From: Mucilaginibacter gossypii
Lineage (GTDB): Bacteria > Bacteroidota > Bacteroidia > Sphingobacteriales > Sphingobacteriaceae
Direction of reading: 5' to 3'
NCBI RefSeq assembly: GCF_900100945.1
Contig: NZ_FNCG01000016.1
Span: 62,001 to 126,000, forward strand
Length of the DNA stretch: 64,000 bases
Of this stretch, positions 9,395 to 18,067 are shown in pieces. Under the pieces are notes generated by a model. That model saw nothing but the letters and a program-made list of their open reading frames with translations, made no database searches and was not told where the DNA came from. Numbering within the stretch: the first letter of the stretch is position 1; every line of letters starts with the position of its first letter. The translations under genes were made by a program, and so were the position numbers.

Positions 9395-10159
9395 TTAATC
9401 CCAAATACCGTTCTGTGCGGTAAATATTACCGGCTCACCGCCGGTTACCATAATGGTGTGCTCGTGCTGTGCAACAAAACCACCTTTATTGCCAATTAAT
9501 GTCCAGCCATCGGCTTGAGTATCGGCAATTGTCGACCGTGTTGAAATGAATGTCTCTATCGCCACCACCGAATTCTTTTTAAAGCGCGCAGTGTTATACC
9601 TGTCGCAGAAGTTGGCAACTTCATGCGGCTCTTCGTGCAAACTGCGGCCAACACCATGTCCGGTCAGGTTTTTTATTACCGTGTAGCCGGCTTTTTTGGC
9701 TTCAGTTTCAATTAACCTGCCGATCTCCGAAATCCGGACACCGCCTTTAATGTTTTTGATCGCTTTTTTTAAGATCTCTTTCGAGGCCTCCACCAGTTTG
9801 CCATAGCCGTGGATATCCTGCCCTAAAACGAAGGACCCGCCGTTATCGGCCCAGTAACCATTTAGCTCTGCCGATACATCTATATTTACCAGGTCGCCTT
9901 CTTTAAGGATCTTATCGGCCGAAGGTATACCGTGCGCTGCTTCCTCATTCACGCTTATACAAGTATGTCCCGGGAAATTGTAGGTTAACAAAGGTGCAGA
10001 TCTTGCACCCAGTTGTGCCAGTAATTCGCCGCCGTATTCGTCAAGCTCTTTTGTAGAGATACCCGGTTTTGCGTACTCCCGCATCCTCCTGAGCGTAATG
10101 GCTACAGCATCACTTGCCTGCTGCATCCCAATTTTTTCGTCTTCGGTAGTTATCGACAT
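9395..10159 (-). CDS. map: Type I methionine aminopeptidase
   Basis: A 254-residue cytosolic metallo-enzyme that removes the initiator Met from nascent proteins. All five metal ligands of the pita-bread fold are visible: Asp in NIDVSAELNGYWAD (two Asp), His in GHGVGRSLHEEPHE, Glu in AIETFIS, and Glu in AQHEHTIMVT. The substrate-contact His lies in AAHG. Length and motif order match the bacterial type I enzyme without an N-terminal extension. It is a single gene with its own downstream terminator; it is not in the ribosomal protein operon, so a second map copy may exist elsewhere in the genome. Confidence 0.96.
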   Translation of the reverse strand: MSITTEDEKIGMQQASDAVAITLRRMREYAKPGISTKELDEYGGELLAQLGARSAPLLTYNFPGHTCISVNEEAAHGIPSADKILKEGDLVNIDVSAELNGYWADNGGSFVLGQDIHGYGKLVEASKEILKKAIKNIKGGVRISEIGRLIETEAKKAGYTVIKNLTGHGVGRSLHEEPHEVANFCDRYNTARFKKNSVVAIETFISTRSTIADTQADGWTLIGNKGGFVAQHEHTIMVTGGEPVIFTAQNGIWD

Positions 10160-10261
10160 TCTTAAATTTTTATCTGTTGCAAAATTAACAATTAAATGCA
10201 GTTGGCACGGTTTATCAAATGTCAGTTTGTAAGGGTAGGTGCTGTGTTCCCGGACGTAATT

Positions 10262-10293
10262 AAAAAAGCCGCTCTATTTTTGTAAAGTGGCTT
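10262..10293 (-). terminator. Intrinsic terminator after DHFR-like gene
   Basis: The minus strand reads AAAGCCACTTT, a loop, then AGAGCGGCTTTTTT, an imperfect stem with a T tail, about 40 bp past the stop of the gene at 10334. Confidence 0.7.
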
Positions 10294-10333
10294 TGTAGTG
10301 TGTTTGGGAAATTCTTCCCTCCGGGGCGAAAAG

Positions 10334-10903
10334 TTATTTTTTCAACGTGCCGACGTGCCGGTACGTGTTGATGAGCAAACCTGTGGGCGTACTCTTCGAG
10401 TTAACAAAAGCAAGTTCCCGGGCGTCAATAGTGTCCGACAATAAGCGTTTACCCCGGCCAAGCAATACCGGGTAGGTGATGAGCACAACCTCGTCAGCCA
10501 GTCCCTGGTCAAGCAACACAGAAGTTAGCGTTGAACTTCCTACAACGATCAGGTCGGGGCCATCGGTTGATTTGAGATCGCGAATAGACGCTATAACGTC
10601 CTCGCCCAAACCCTTTACCGGCCCCCATTCCAGGCTGTCGGGCCTGTGGGTTACTATGTATTTTGTTGCGGCATTTATAGCATTTGCCATTGGGAAATCT
10701 CCGGCAGTAGGCCAAAATCCGCTAAATATATCGTAAGTGTGGCGGGCAAGCAGCAGGTCGAAGTTTGGCCCGTATGCCTCCAGGAGGGTTGCCGCCCCGG
10801 CAGGACTGCGATAGGGTGTTGTCCATGCGCCATAGGTATAGTCTCCGTCATGTTCTATCACACCATCCAGCGAGATATGTTCAAAAATTCTGATTTTTCT
10901 CAT
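10334..10903 (-). CDS. Dihydrofolate reductase family protein (RibD C-terminal type)
   Basis: A 189-residue protein of the RibD C-terminal/DHFR-like fold. It begins MRKIRIFEHISLDGVIE, the usual start of this family, with the NADPH-binding stretch DLIVVGSSTLTSVLLDQGLADE (about 130-151) and the tail VLLGRGKRLL. These stand-alone proteins are common in soil bacteria and are presumed NADPH-dependent reductases; their substrates are unknown and true folate reductase activity is not implied. It is a single gene with a downstream terminator. Confidence 0.88.
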   Translation of the reverse strand: MRKIRIFEHISLDGVIEHDGDYTYGAWTTPYRSPAGAATLLEAYGPNFDLLLARHTYDIFSGFWPTAGDFPMANAINAATKYIVTHRPDSLEWGPVKGLGEDVIASIRDLKSTDGPDLIVVGSSTLTSVLLDQGLADEVVLITYPVLLGRGKRLLSDTIDARELAFVNSKSTPTGLLINTYRHVGTLKK

Positions 10904-11007
10904 TTATGTATAATTGGTTTATAGATAAATCTGTCATTTATATTCTCCGTTTGAAAATGGAATTTGCTCAAAATTTCAAACTCCTTATTTTCAAAACTGA
11001 AGATTTG

Positions 11008-11883
11008 TTATTGTAAAAAGCCATTCAGAAGATCCAAGATAGTTTTGGTCTGCTGCATTAAGCCCACATGGCTCTGCGCCGGTACAATGGCTAAATGCGA
11101 TTTTGGCATGGGGGCTAAATCTGCAGCTACACCACCGCCCAATAATTGGTATGTTTTTGCCAACTCCACTTTGTCCAGCCCGTCATTATCGCCAGAAATA
11201 AGCAACACCGGCGAGGCGATTTTTGCAATATTGGCATCACCCACGTCAAAGGGTACCCCGGCAAAAACAATCATTTGTTCTATAAACTTTCTCCATTTCG
11301 TTTTGTCGGGTGCTACTGCATCATATGCAGTTTTTAAAGGGGTATTATCAAAAAATTCAGGCTTAAAGCCTTTAAAACCACCATTTACCACAGGTAGCCA
11401 GCCATTAGTTTTGTAGGTGGATGAAATGATCACCAATTTTTTCACCCTTTTAGGGCTTTTTACGGCGAACTGGTAAGCTATAGAGCCTCCCATGCTGTAT
11501 CCTGCAACATCGGCACTATCAATTTTTAAAAAATCCATTACTCCTTCCACATCACTTGCCAGGGTAGCAATGTCTAATTTTCTGTCCGAATATGGCGTAT
11601 GTCCGTGCCCCTGCATTTCAAGGGCAATTACCTTTCTTGTTTTTGAGAGTTCAGGGATTAACTGCGCCCAGTTCAGCTCAATGGTATAAAATGCACCGTG
11701 CAGCAAAACGATAGGCTTACCCTCGCCATAAACTTCGTAATAAACTTTGATGCCATTAACCGGTGCATAGCCACTGGCGGCAGGCTTAAGCTGTTGCCCT
11801 TTACATTGAAATATTGTAAAAAGAAACATAGCAATTATCAATACCGGTTGGATGACATTAGATCCTTTAAATACTCTTTTCAT
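11008..11883 (-). CDS. Secreted alpha/beta hydrolase
   Basis: A 291-residue serine hydrolase with a hydrophobic N-terminal export signal (residues 8-28, VLIIAMFLFTIFQCKG; the Cys could make it a lipoprotein). The alpha/beta fold landmarks are VYYEVYGEGKPIVLLHGAF (oxyanion HG), nucleophile elbow AGYSMGGS (Ser near 146), acid LLISGDNDGLD and a late His in PAQSHVGLM, giving a full catalytic triad. It is likely an esterase or carbon-carbon hydrolase acting in the periplasm; the substrate cannot be told. No operon partner is obvious. Confidence 0.88.
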   Translation of the reverse strand: MKRVFKGSNVIQPVLIIAMFLFTIFQCKGQQLKPAASGYAPVNGIKVYYEVYGEGKPIVLLHGAFYTIELNWAQLIPELSKTRKVIALEMQGHGHTPYSDRKLDIATLASDVEGVMDFLKIDSADVAGYSMGGSIAYQFAVKSPKRVKKLVIISSTYKTNGWLPVVNGGFKGFKPEFFDNTPLKTAYDAVAPDKTKWRKFIEQMIVFAGVPFDVGDANIAKIASPVLLISGDNDGLDKVELAKTYQLLGGGVAADLAPMPKSHLAIVPAQSHVGLMQQTKTILDLLNGFLQ

Positions 11884-12087
11884 GGAATGTTAGTTTAATT
11901 GTTTCGATTTGATTGACAATACAAAGATGGTGGGTATTTTAGGCTTGTGTACTGTGTGAAAACGACAAGTTGCGGGGTGGATCGCGACACAGATGTTGCC
12001 GGTATTGTTTTATTTAAGCCCTAGTTATGTACCGAAAGTAAGAATGCGACCTGTTTTAACAGTATGATTGTACCTTGCAGGAACTGA

Positions 12088-12687
12088 TTAATAACCATGT
12101 TTCCTGTAATACAGGTCCCAGATATACTTGTAATTACCAATAGGCCCGGCCGATGGATCGGTGGCATTAAATACATATTCGTGATGCACAGTGAGGGTGG
12201 AATCCGTAAACTGTCTCAACACCATTTTATCCGAAACGGGCGTCAAGGTAGGCGGCGAATTTGGAGGGCCACCATAATATATCGTATTTAAACCAGCCAG
12301 GTAGGAGGATACGGATAAACTGCTGTCAGCAAGCCGATAAGTCCCGGCAACTTCGTCCTTCACCACTCCATATGTTGAAAGTGCCGGGTACCAGTCCATC
12401 GCTAAACACGTATAAGTGCTGTCGTTATTAAAAATTACGTAAGCTAAATTATAAGGAGCAGCTGCGCCGGTGGTATTCGATATTTCTGCACCATCCCGAT
12501 ATTTTACGAATTTTTCTGCGCTTACATCCCACCGGCCAACCAATGTTACTGGGGGCGGTGTGATAATAACCGGTTTTTTCAGCGAATCGGGACTCGGCTT
12601 TGAAAGGGTAGCATTATCACTTTTACGACATGAGGCGGCGCAAATAATTGCAAGAAGGCAGGAAAATAGGAGTAGCAGTCTTCTCAT
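12088..12687 (-). CDS. Hypothetical lipoprotein
   Basis: A 199-residue protein with a typical type II signal peptide: MRR, a hydrophobic run, then the lipobox AASC with Cys20, followed by RKSD. A proline-rich stretch (KPVIITPPPVTLVGRWD) leads into a beta-rich domain with LVGRWDVSAEKFVKYRDG, which resembles the lipocalin-like fold common in Bacteroidota lipoproteins. I recognise no specific family. It probably sits in the outer or inner membrane facing the periplasm. It is transcribed away from the MG2/plug gene at 12792. Confidence 0.8.
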   Translation of the reverse strand: MRRLLLLFSCLLAIICAASCRKSDNATLSKPSPDSLKKPVIITPPPVTLVGRWDVSAEKFVKYRDGAEISNTTGAAAPYNLAYVIFNNDSTYTCLAMDWYPALSTYGVVKDEVAGTYRLADSSLSVSSYLAGLNTIYYGGPPNSPPTLTPVSDKMVLRQFTDSTLTVHHEYVFNATDPSAGPIGNYKYIWDLYYRKHGY

Positions 12688-12791
12688 CGTTATTGGAATG
12701 ATAATCAGTTGATTTAAAAGTAGTAATAAAATAGAAGATTTAGTAATGGTTGTAAATCAATATATTAGAAAAACAATAAAACCTATAGCTG

Positions 12792-15206
12792 ATGACCTTA
12801 TCCAAGTACGGAATATTTAAAAAAAGTCAAAAACATGCGCTGTGCGGCAGGCTCGGATTTATTATAATGATCAATTTTTTATGCCACCCAAGTTTTGCAC
12901 AAGATGGCGATTTGAAAACGCAGGATTTCCAGGATCGGCAGAAATTCAGTAAAATATACGTTCATCTTGATCGTGATAATTACGTACCCGGCGATACTGT
13001 CTGGTTTAAAGCTTATTTGGTTCGGGCAGGGAATATCAAAGAAGCATCCAGGAACTTTTATTTTGAAATTTATACTACAGACGGTCATCTGGAAAGACGG
13101 GTTACAGCGCCGATCTACGAATCGACCGCTTCGGGTAGTATTATTTTGCCAGACACTAAGGATTTGCAAGATGTGTATTGCCGTGCATATACTTTGAATT
13201 TTTTAAAAGAAACCAAGGGTAAGGGTTACATTAAAAGGATTACGGTATCTCAAATTAATGTATCAAAAACAAGCCAGGATTCCACTACTGTATTACCTCG
13301 CTTTTTGCCCGAAGGGGGCTATTGGATTGATGGGCTTCCTTCTCTTGTTGCCTTTAGTTTCACTGATAATAGTGATATGCCAGTAAATGTTACGGGTGTT
13401 GTGAAATGTAATGGTAAAGTGCTTGCTGACTTTAAAACGCAACATGACGGGATGGGAAGCATGACAATGATTCCGGAAGCCGGGAAAGAATACATTGCGG
13501 AATGGAAAACCGCTGACGGATTAGACCATCATATGGAACTTCCGCAAAGAAAGCACCACGGTGTGGGCATACACGTTAATGATGTTAGGGATGGGAAAAA
13601 GTTTTTCGTATACCGCACAAAACTTGTGGATGAAAATGATAAAAACCTCACCCTCATTGCAACGATTGACGGATACCAGATTTACGAAGCAAAAATTAAC
13701 CTCTCGCAAAGTGAAGCAATAAATGGTGTTGTTCCATTGAAGGATTTGCCAACGGGTATAATGGAAATTAAATTGCTGAATGCGGCTGGCGTTCCTATAG
13801 CCGGGCGTTTAACTTTCGTGAACAATTTAAACTACTTCTTTGAAGTAGATACACAGTTTACAACGGTAGATAAGCGAAAGCGCGGGCTTAATCAAATTCT
13901 GCTATCGGTGAAAGATACGCTTAGGTCGAATATTTCAGTTTCTATATCTGATTATAATTGGTCAAATCACGCTAACTGGGACGATAATATCATTTCAAAC
14001 CTGCTTTTAACCGGGGAACTCAGAGGTAAAATCGTCAATCCTTACTATTATTTTTCAAACAAAATTGATAGTGTATCGGGAGCCCTTGATTTGGTAATGC
14101 TGACTCACGGCTGGAGAAAATATGAATGGACTGATACAACCTGGAAGCAAACAGTTAATTCGTTTGTTGATCACAATTATTTAGCGATAGACGGAAAGAA
14201 GAATGCGGGGTTAAAATTATCTAAAGGCCCCTCAGATACTGACATTAGCGTTATTATCCAGGCAGCTGATTCGAGCTCCGTTTTGGTACCTCTTGAAACT
14301 GGTAAGTCTGGGACTTTTTTCAAAGATGGCCTGATATTTTATGGCGATGCGAAGTTATATTTCAGAACCAGGGATAAAACGATACAGGAAGGTTTGTATA
14401 AAATCCCTATCAGCAATGGGCTGATCGACAGTATTCAAACATTAAATTATAGCTTAAAAGAGGAGTTGCCCGAGCTGCCCGGTTACAATAAAAAATTATT
14501 TAGCATTCCTGTTGAGTATATTTTAAACGGGAATGTTAAAACTTTGAAAGAAGTCAGGATACAGGCAAAAGCCCTTCCGGAAAATGAAAAAGTTGATAAA
14601 ATCTATACATCAGGCGTTTTCAGCGGAGGTATCTCCAAAAACTTTAATATTGGGAACGATAAGAAAGCTGAAACCTTTGTTTCACTTTTTCAATACCTTT
14701 TAGGAAAAATTCCGGGTTTAGAAATCTCAAATGCTATATCACTCAATCCTACCGCGACATGGAGGAGGGACTCTGTTACCTTCTTTCTTAACAATCAAAA
14801 AAGTTCAGCATATGATATCCGTAGCATTGGGATGACCGAGTTTGACTACGTTAAGGTATATGATCCATCAATGGGAGGGATTTTCGGTGCATCCGGAGGA
14901 GTTATTGCTGTGTATACAAAAAAAGGAAGGGGGTATGATTTCGATAGTCAGGGAAACAAATATGCCACAATTCGGGGTTACTCTCCGGTAATAAAATTTT
15001 ATTCGCCCCGGTATGCAACAGGGGTAAACCTGGCAAATCCGGATTATCGGAAAACCTTATATTGGAATCCCAATATAATATTCAACAAGAAAATGAAAGA
15101 GTATGTGATACGATTCTATAATAACGACCTGGCCAACAGATTTAAATTGGTGATTGAAGGTCTAAATTCAAATGGCAGGCTAACACATATTGAAAAGATA
15201 TTTTGA
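12792..15206 (+). CDS. MG2-domain / TonB-plug-like surface protein
   Basis: An 804-residue exported protein. The signal sequence ends near residue 37 (LCHPSFAQD). The mature N-terminus holds a macroglobulin-type MG2 domain (KIYVHLDRDNYVPGDTVWFKAYL, about 52-74), beta-sandwich domains follow, and the C-terminal third contains a plug-like segment of TonB receptors (LLGKIPGLEISN near 637; GIFGASGGVIAVYTKKGRG near 695) but no beta-barrel. Proteins of this design are common and uncharacterised in Sphingobacteriaceae; a role in outer-membrane protein export or surface binding is a guess. The start is uncertain because an in-frame Met at residue 26 would give a shorter signal peptide. Confidence 0.82.
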   Translation: MTLSKYGIFKKSQKHALCGRLGFIIMINFLCHPSFAQDGDLKTQDFQDRQKFSKIYVHLDRDNYVPGDTVWFKAYLVRAGNIKEASRNFYFEIYTTDGHLERRVTAPIYESTASGSIILPDTKDLQDVYCRAYTLNFLKETKGKGYIKRITVSQINVSKTSQDSTTVLPRFLPEGGYWIDGLPSLVAFSFTDNSDMPVNVTGVVKCNGKVLADFKTQHDGMGSMTMIPEAGKEYIAEWKTADGLDHHMELPQRKHHGVGIHVNDVRDGKKFFVYRTKLVDENDKNLTLIATIDGYQIYEAKINLSQSEAINGVVPLKDLPTGIMEIKLLNAAGVPIAGRLTFVNNLNYFFEVDTQFTTVDKRKRGLNQILLSVKDTLRSNISVSISDYNWSNHANWDDNIISNLLLTGELRGKIVNPYYYFSNKIDSVSGALDLVMLTHGWRKYEWTDTTWKQTVNSFVDHNYLAIDGKKNAGLKLSKGPSDTDISVIIQAADSSSVLVPLETGKSGTFFKDGLIFYGDAKLYFRTRDKTIQEGLYKIPISNGLIDSIQTLNYSLKEELPELPGYNKKLFSIPVEYILNGNVKTLKEVRIQAKALPENEKVDKIYTSGVFSGGISKNFNIGNDKKAETFVSLFQYLLGKIPGLEISNAISLNPTATWRRDSVTFFLNNQKSSAYDIRSIGMTEFDYVKVYDPSMGGIFGASGGVIAVYTKKGRGYDFDSQGNKYATIRGYSPVIKFYSPRYATGVNLANPDYRKTLYWNPNIIFNKKMKEYVIRFYNNDLANRFKLVIEGLNSNGRLTHIEKIF

Positions 15207-15359
15207 AATGCAGATAACTTCAGAAAAAGTACCTTCAATCTCATTGCCGACACATTTATGCTGATATTAACTCCATGCCTGAATTATGAAAATCTCGTGT
15301 CCTAACTCATAAGCTCTCTACAATCTCGTCAACCATCTAAAAAATAATCGCAAATAAAT

Positions 15360-15408
15360 TTGCGCAACTCAAAAGTTGCATATATATTTACGCAACTTAA
15401 AAGTTGCG
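15360..15408 (+). promoter_or_regulatory. Promoter with paired ArsR-type operators
   Basis: Two palindromes precede the ArsR gene: GCAACT-n4-AGTTGC at 15364-15379 and the perfect 18-mer CGCAACTT-AA-AAGTTGCG at 15391-15408, with centres 28 bp apart. A Bacteroidota promoter fits around them: TTG at 15360-15362, 20 bp, then TATATTTA at 15383-15390. The first palindrome then lies between -33 and -7 and the second covers the likely transcription start, which suits autorepression by the ArsR protein encoded next. Confidence 0.6.
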
Positions 15409-15417
15409 CGTTTTAAA

Positions 15418-15738
15418 ATGAAACAAGATCTATTCCAGGCCATAGCCGATCCGACACGCAGGGCGATTTTAACTTTAATTGCTATTAAGGCGTTAACGCC
15501 TAATGCAATGGCCGAAAAATTTGATATGACCCGGCAGGCAGTATCTAAACATATTAAAGTACTGCATGAATGTGAACTGATTAAACCTGAGCACTCGGGC
15601 AGGGAAATTTATTATCACTTTAATGCAAAGAAAATGCAGGAGTTTGATAATTGGTTGGCCCAATTCAGGCAAAGCTGGGAAACACAGTTTAATCAGCTCG
15701 ACAAAGTATTATCAACAATTAAACAACAAAAAATATGA
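15418..15738 (+). CDS. ArsR family transcriptional regulator
   Basis: A 106-residue winged-helix repressor from the ATG at 15418 (MKQDLFQAIADPTRRAIL). A longer frame from 15376 is open, but that start lies inside the operator, so I reject it. The HTH is clear (PNAMAEKFDMTRQAVSKHIKVL, then the wing HSGREIYYHF). It lacks the metal-binding ELCVCDL motif of classic ArsR, so it is of the type paired with SRPBCC proteins. Its stop overlaps the next ATG (ATGA), so the pair is translationally coupled. It probably represses its own operon by binding the two palindromes upstream. Confidence 0.92.
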   Translation: MKQDLFQAIADPTRRAILTLIAIKALTPNAMAEKFDMTRQAVSKHIKVLHECELIKPEHSGREIYYHFNAKKMQEFDNWLAQFRQSWETQFNQLDKVLSTIKQQKI

Positions 15739-16235
15739 ACAACGATTTGCTATTTGATTTTACCGTTGATAAAGTAGCGCAAAAGGTATTTATAACCCGG
15801 GAGTTTGATGCCGGGCTTGACCTGGTATGGGATGCTTTTACCAAACAGGAAATACTTGACCAGTGGGCTGCACCCGCACCAATGCGCTCTAAAACCAAAT
15901 ACATGAATTTTGAAGTTGGGGGACGAAGATTTTACGCCATGATAAGCCCCGACGGGCAAGAACGCTGGCTGTTGCAGAAATACACCTCTATTACGCCCAA
16001 AACCAATTTTCAATTATACAATTCTTTTGCCGACAAAGATGAAAATCCCGAATTACCGGGCTCCGAATGGGATTATAATTTCAGCGAACAAGAAGGCATA
16101 ACCACAGTGAATATTTCCATTTATAATGAATCGCTCGAACGAATGGAGCGCTTAACCGATGGTTTCACCAAAGGAATGATGCTGATGTTGAAAAACCTGG
16201 ACGATCTGTTTTCAACCTTATCGCAAAAATCATAA
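15735..16235 (+). CDS. SRPBCC / AHSA1 family protein
   Basis: A 166-residue START-like (Bet v1 fold) protein with VFITREFDAGLDLVWDAFTKQEILDQWAAP at the N-terminus and a C-terminal amphipathic helix (LERMERLTDGFTKGMMLMLKNLDDLF), as in AHSA1-related proteins. The fold has a hydrophobic cavity and binds small ligands; no enzyme activity is established. It is coupled to the ArsR regulator by a 4-bp overlap, a pairing conserved in many soil bacteria, and is followed by a VOC protein in the same operon. The ligand and inducer are unknown. Confidence 0.9.
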   Translation: MNNDLLFDFTVDKVAQKVFITREFDAGLDLVWDAFTKQEILDQWAAPAPMRSKTKYMNFEVGGRRFYAMISPDGQERWLLQKYTSITPKTNFQLYNSFADKDENPELPGSEWDYNFSEQEGITTVNISIYNESLERMERLTDGFTKGMMLMLKNLDDLFSTLSQKS

Positions 16236-16300
16236 GGTGAAATGAATATTAATAACCGAAGAGTTAAACAAAAAACATAACAATTTAAAAACTAAAAATT

Positions 16301-16735
16301 ATGAGAGCAATTAATCCCTGGATCAACTTCAATGGCAACGCTCAGGAAGCATTCAGTTTTTACAAATCAGTTTTTGGCGGAGAGTTCACCAGGATCATTC
16401 GCTTCAAAGACTTAGCTGGCCCTGAATTCCAGGTGGCGGAAAGCGAAGAAAACAAAATAATGTACATTGGACTACCTATCGGTAAACACAATGTGTTGAT
16501 AGCTAACGATGTTCCTGGATTTATGGGGAAGGTAAGCGAAAACGAAAACAGGTCTAAAATATATGCGAGCGCCGAAAGTCGTGAAGAAGCCGACAAAATA
16601 TTTAACGGACTATCAGCCGGAGGAGAGGTCGAAGGGCCGATTGGCGACAGTCCGTGGGGTACATACGCCGGTATGTTCAGGGATAAATATGGTATTGAAT
16701 GGATTGTGGAGTTTGATCCGGGGTATAAGGGGTAA
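16301..16735 (+). CDS. VOC family protein (PhnB / glyoxalase-like)
   Basis: A 144-residue protein of the vicinal oxygen chelate superfamily, PhnB-like subgroup: INPWINFNGNAQEAFSFYKSVFGGEF at the start and GPIGDSPWGTYAGMFRDKYGIEWIVEF at the end, the usual C-terminal metal-site motif. Relatives are typically annotated as glyoxalase/bleomycin-resistance-like or demethylubiquinone methyltransferase-like proteins, but true activity is unknown. It lies 65 bp downstream of the SRPBCC gene and shares its operon and the terminator at 16793. Confidence 0.9.
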   Translation: MRAINPWINFNGNAQEAFSFYKSVFGGEFTRIIRFKDLAGPEFQVAESEENKIMYIGLPIGKHNVLIANDVPGFMGKVSENENRSKIYASAESREEADKIFNGLSAGGEVEGPIGDSPWGTYAGMFRDKYGIEWIVEFDPGYKG

Positions 16736-16792
16736 AATCAAGGGGAAGGAAATGCAGCTCGGTTGGTTCAGACCTGCTGCATGTTTCAGAAT

Positions 16793-16840
16793 CCAACGAA
16801 AAGGCTGATTAACGACAGGTTTAATCGGCTTTTTCGTTGG
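16793..16840 (+). terminator. Long inverted-repeat terminator after VOC gene
   Basis: A ~20-bp imperfect inverted repeat (CCAACGAAAAGGCTGATTAA against TTTAATCGGCTTTTTCGTTGG) ends the ArsR-SRPBCC-VOC operon. Its arms include A/T runs, so it can act in both directions. Confidence 0.7.
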
Positions 16841-17062
16841 ATGTAGTTGACTTGTTTTAAAGTTTATGTGTGCTAAACCTCGCATTGTCATTCCTTGTTG
16901 TTATTTCTGCCCTTCTTTATCTTTAAATCCGGTAATGGAATTTCCATCATAGCGATATATAGCATCATCAGCACCAAAGCAAATACACCCGTTGTTGCCC
17001 TAATAACGCCCGTTATTCGAAATGGAAGGAATGAATTCAGTTCGATGTTTTCAGTGAACCTG

Positions 17063-17551
17063 TTAAAGATACTTTCGCCCTATGAGCTCACATTTTTTTG
17101 TGACATTCCAAAAAGCAAACCCGGCTTTTCCGGATGGGATCAACCAATATACAATTTCACGTCTTTGGGTTTCCAAACCGAACTCGGCAAAATATCCATC
17201 CGACTTAATTCCTATTGGCGCCCCTTCTATCCTTATTGATTTATAACCACTGTGCCACGTAAACTCTGTATAAAAAATAGAATCAAGATCAGATTCGCCT
17301 ATCCTTATGAATCTATGAGTGGTATTCAATACAAATCCGGCATTGCCGCAATTGAGCAAGAATACGGGCTTTTCGTGCTCATCTAAATTTGCTCGCTGAA
17401 GAAGTGCCTGTTGGAGACCTTCAGGTATAAGATCAAAAAAGGTGAAAGCTTCAGACCCTGAAAAAGAATCTCTGTCCTTACGATGATAAGAAAGGAACCA
17501 ATGCTGCATTAAAGCAGATATTTGATCAGGCGTTTTAAGAAACTTCTCCAT
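17063..17551 (-). CDS. Conserved-looking hypothetical protein
   Basis: A 162-residue soluble protein (MEKFLKTPDQISALMQHWF). It has no signal peptide or membrane segment and contains several aromatic, beta-rich stretches (FRI-type HRFIRIGESDLDSIFYTEF; GYFAEFGLETQRREIVYWLI). I do not recognise a family. Just beyond its stop, another frame stays open to 16888 and encodes a membrane-helix-like tail, so a frameshifted longer protein is possible (see findings). It stands alone, upstream of two tRNA-Glu genes on the same strand. Confidence 0.6.
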   Translation of the reverse strand: MEKFLKTPDQISALMQHWFLSYHRKDRDSFSGSEAFTFFDLIPEGLQQALLQRANLDEHEKPVFLLNCGNAGFVLNTTHRFIRIGESDLDSIFYTEFTWHSGYKSIRIEGAPIGIKSDGYFAEFGLETQRREIVYWLIPSGKAGFAFWNVTKKCELIGRKYL

Positions 17552-17590
17552 GTGGATTTCTGAAATGAGACAAAGGTTCTAAAAATAAAA

Positions 17591-17618
17591 AAGCCGCTTT
17601 ACTTTCGCAAAGCGGCTT
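17591..17618 (-). terminator. Terminator of first tRNA-Glu
   Basis: Perfect 10-bp inverted repeat AAGCCGCTTT and AAAGCGGCTT with an 8-nt loop, directly 3' of the tRNA on the minus strand and followed by a T-rich tract. Confidence 0.8.
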
Positions 17619-17620
17619 CG

Positions 17621-17692
17621 TAGCCCGTAGGGGAATCGAACCCCTGTTTGAAGAATGAAAATCTCCTGTCCTAACCCCTAGACGAACGGGCC
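17621..17692 (-). tRNA. tRNA-Glu (anticodon TTC)
   Basis: A 72-nt cloverleaf on the minus strand. The acceptor GGCCCGT pairs with ACGGGCT (one G-U pair), the D-arm holds TCTAGGGGTTAGGA, the anticodon stem GGAGA/TCTTC encloses loop TTTTCAT (anticodon TTC), and the T-arm AGGGG-TTCGATT-CCCCT is standard. The discriminator is A and CCA is not encoded. Confidence 0.96.
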
Positions 17693-17761
17693 TTTTTTAT
17701 TTTGTTTCCTGTAACTTGCATTACACAATCCCGGAAAACGCTGGATTGATAACGTATTAAA

Positions 17762-17789
17762 AAACCCCAGATCTTTCGATTTGAGGTTT
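17762..17789 (-). terminator. Terminator of second tRNA-Glu
   Basis: On the minus strand AAACCTC, a loop, then GGGGTTTTTT forms an imperfect short stem with a T tail, just 3' of the upstream tRNA-Glu copy. Confidence 0.55.
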
Positions 17790-17801
17790 CGCGTCTTGTG
17801 G

Positions 17802-17873
17802 TAGCCCGTAGGGGAATCGAACCCCTGTTTGAAGAATGAAAATCTCCTGTCCTAACCCCTAGACGAACGGGCC
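17802..17873 (-). tRNA. tRNA-Glu (anticodon TTC), second copy
   Basis: Identical over its length to the copy at 17621-17692, with the same stems and anticodon TTC. The tandem arrangement, each copy with its own hairpin behind it, indicates a gene duplication kept for dosage. Confidence 0.96.
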
Positions 17874-17903
17874 TTTTTTATTGTTTCCCTTGATTTGGGA
17901 TTG

Positions 17904-17911
17904 CAAAGATA
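17904..17911 (-). promoter_or_regulatory. -7 element before tandem tRNA-Glu genes
   Basis: The minus strand reads TATCTTTG, a perfect match to the Bacteroidota TAnnTTTG box, 31 bp before the 5' end of the upstream tRNA. No TTG was found at the usual -33 spacing, so only the -7 box supports it. Confidence 0.45.
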
Positions 17912-18012
17912 GAGTTTAAATAATAAAATTAAAATAAAGAATAAAAAAAATCCAAATTGTTGATGAAAGTTGTTGTATATCAATTAAATAAAATAAAAAA
18001 TTAAGATGGGGC

Positions 18013-18044
18013 TTGCAAACCTTGCAGGGTTAAAGCTATCTTTA
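18013..18044 (+). promoter_or_regulatory. Putative promoter of the ergothioneine-type operon
   Basis: TTG at 18013-18015, 21 bp, then TATCTTTA at 18037-18044 (one mismatch to TAnnTTTG), with the DUF427 ATG 24 bp further on. The upstream DNA is strongly A/T-rich. Confidence 0.4.
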
Positions 18045-18067
18045 TTCCATAAATCAATCATCTTTTT

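Noticed and set aside
16895..17239. 114-residue + strand frame beside the tRNA-Glu genes
   Set aside because: The minus strand carries the better protein in the overlap, and this frame has no motif or plausible end.
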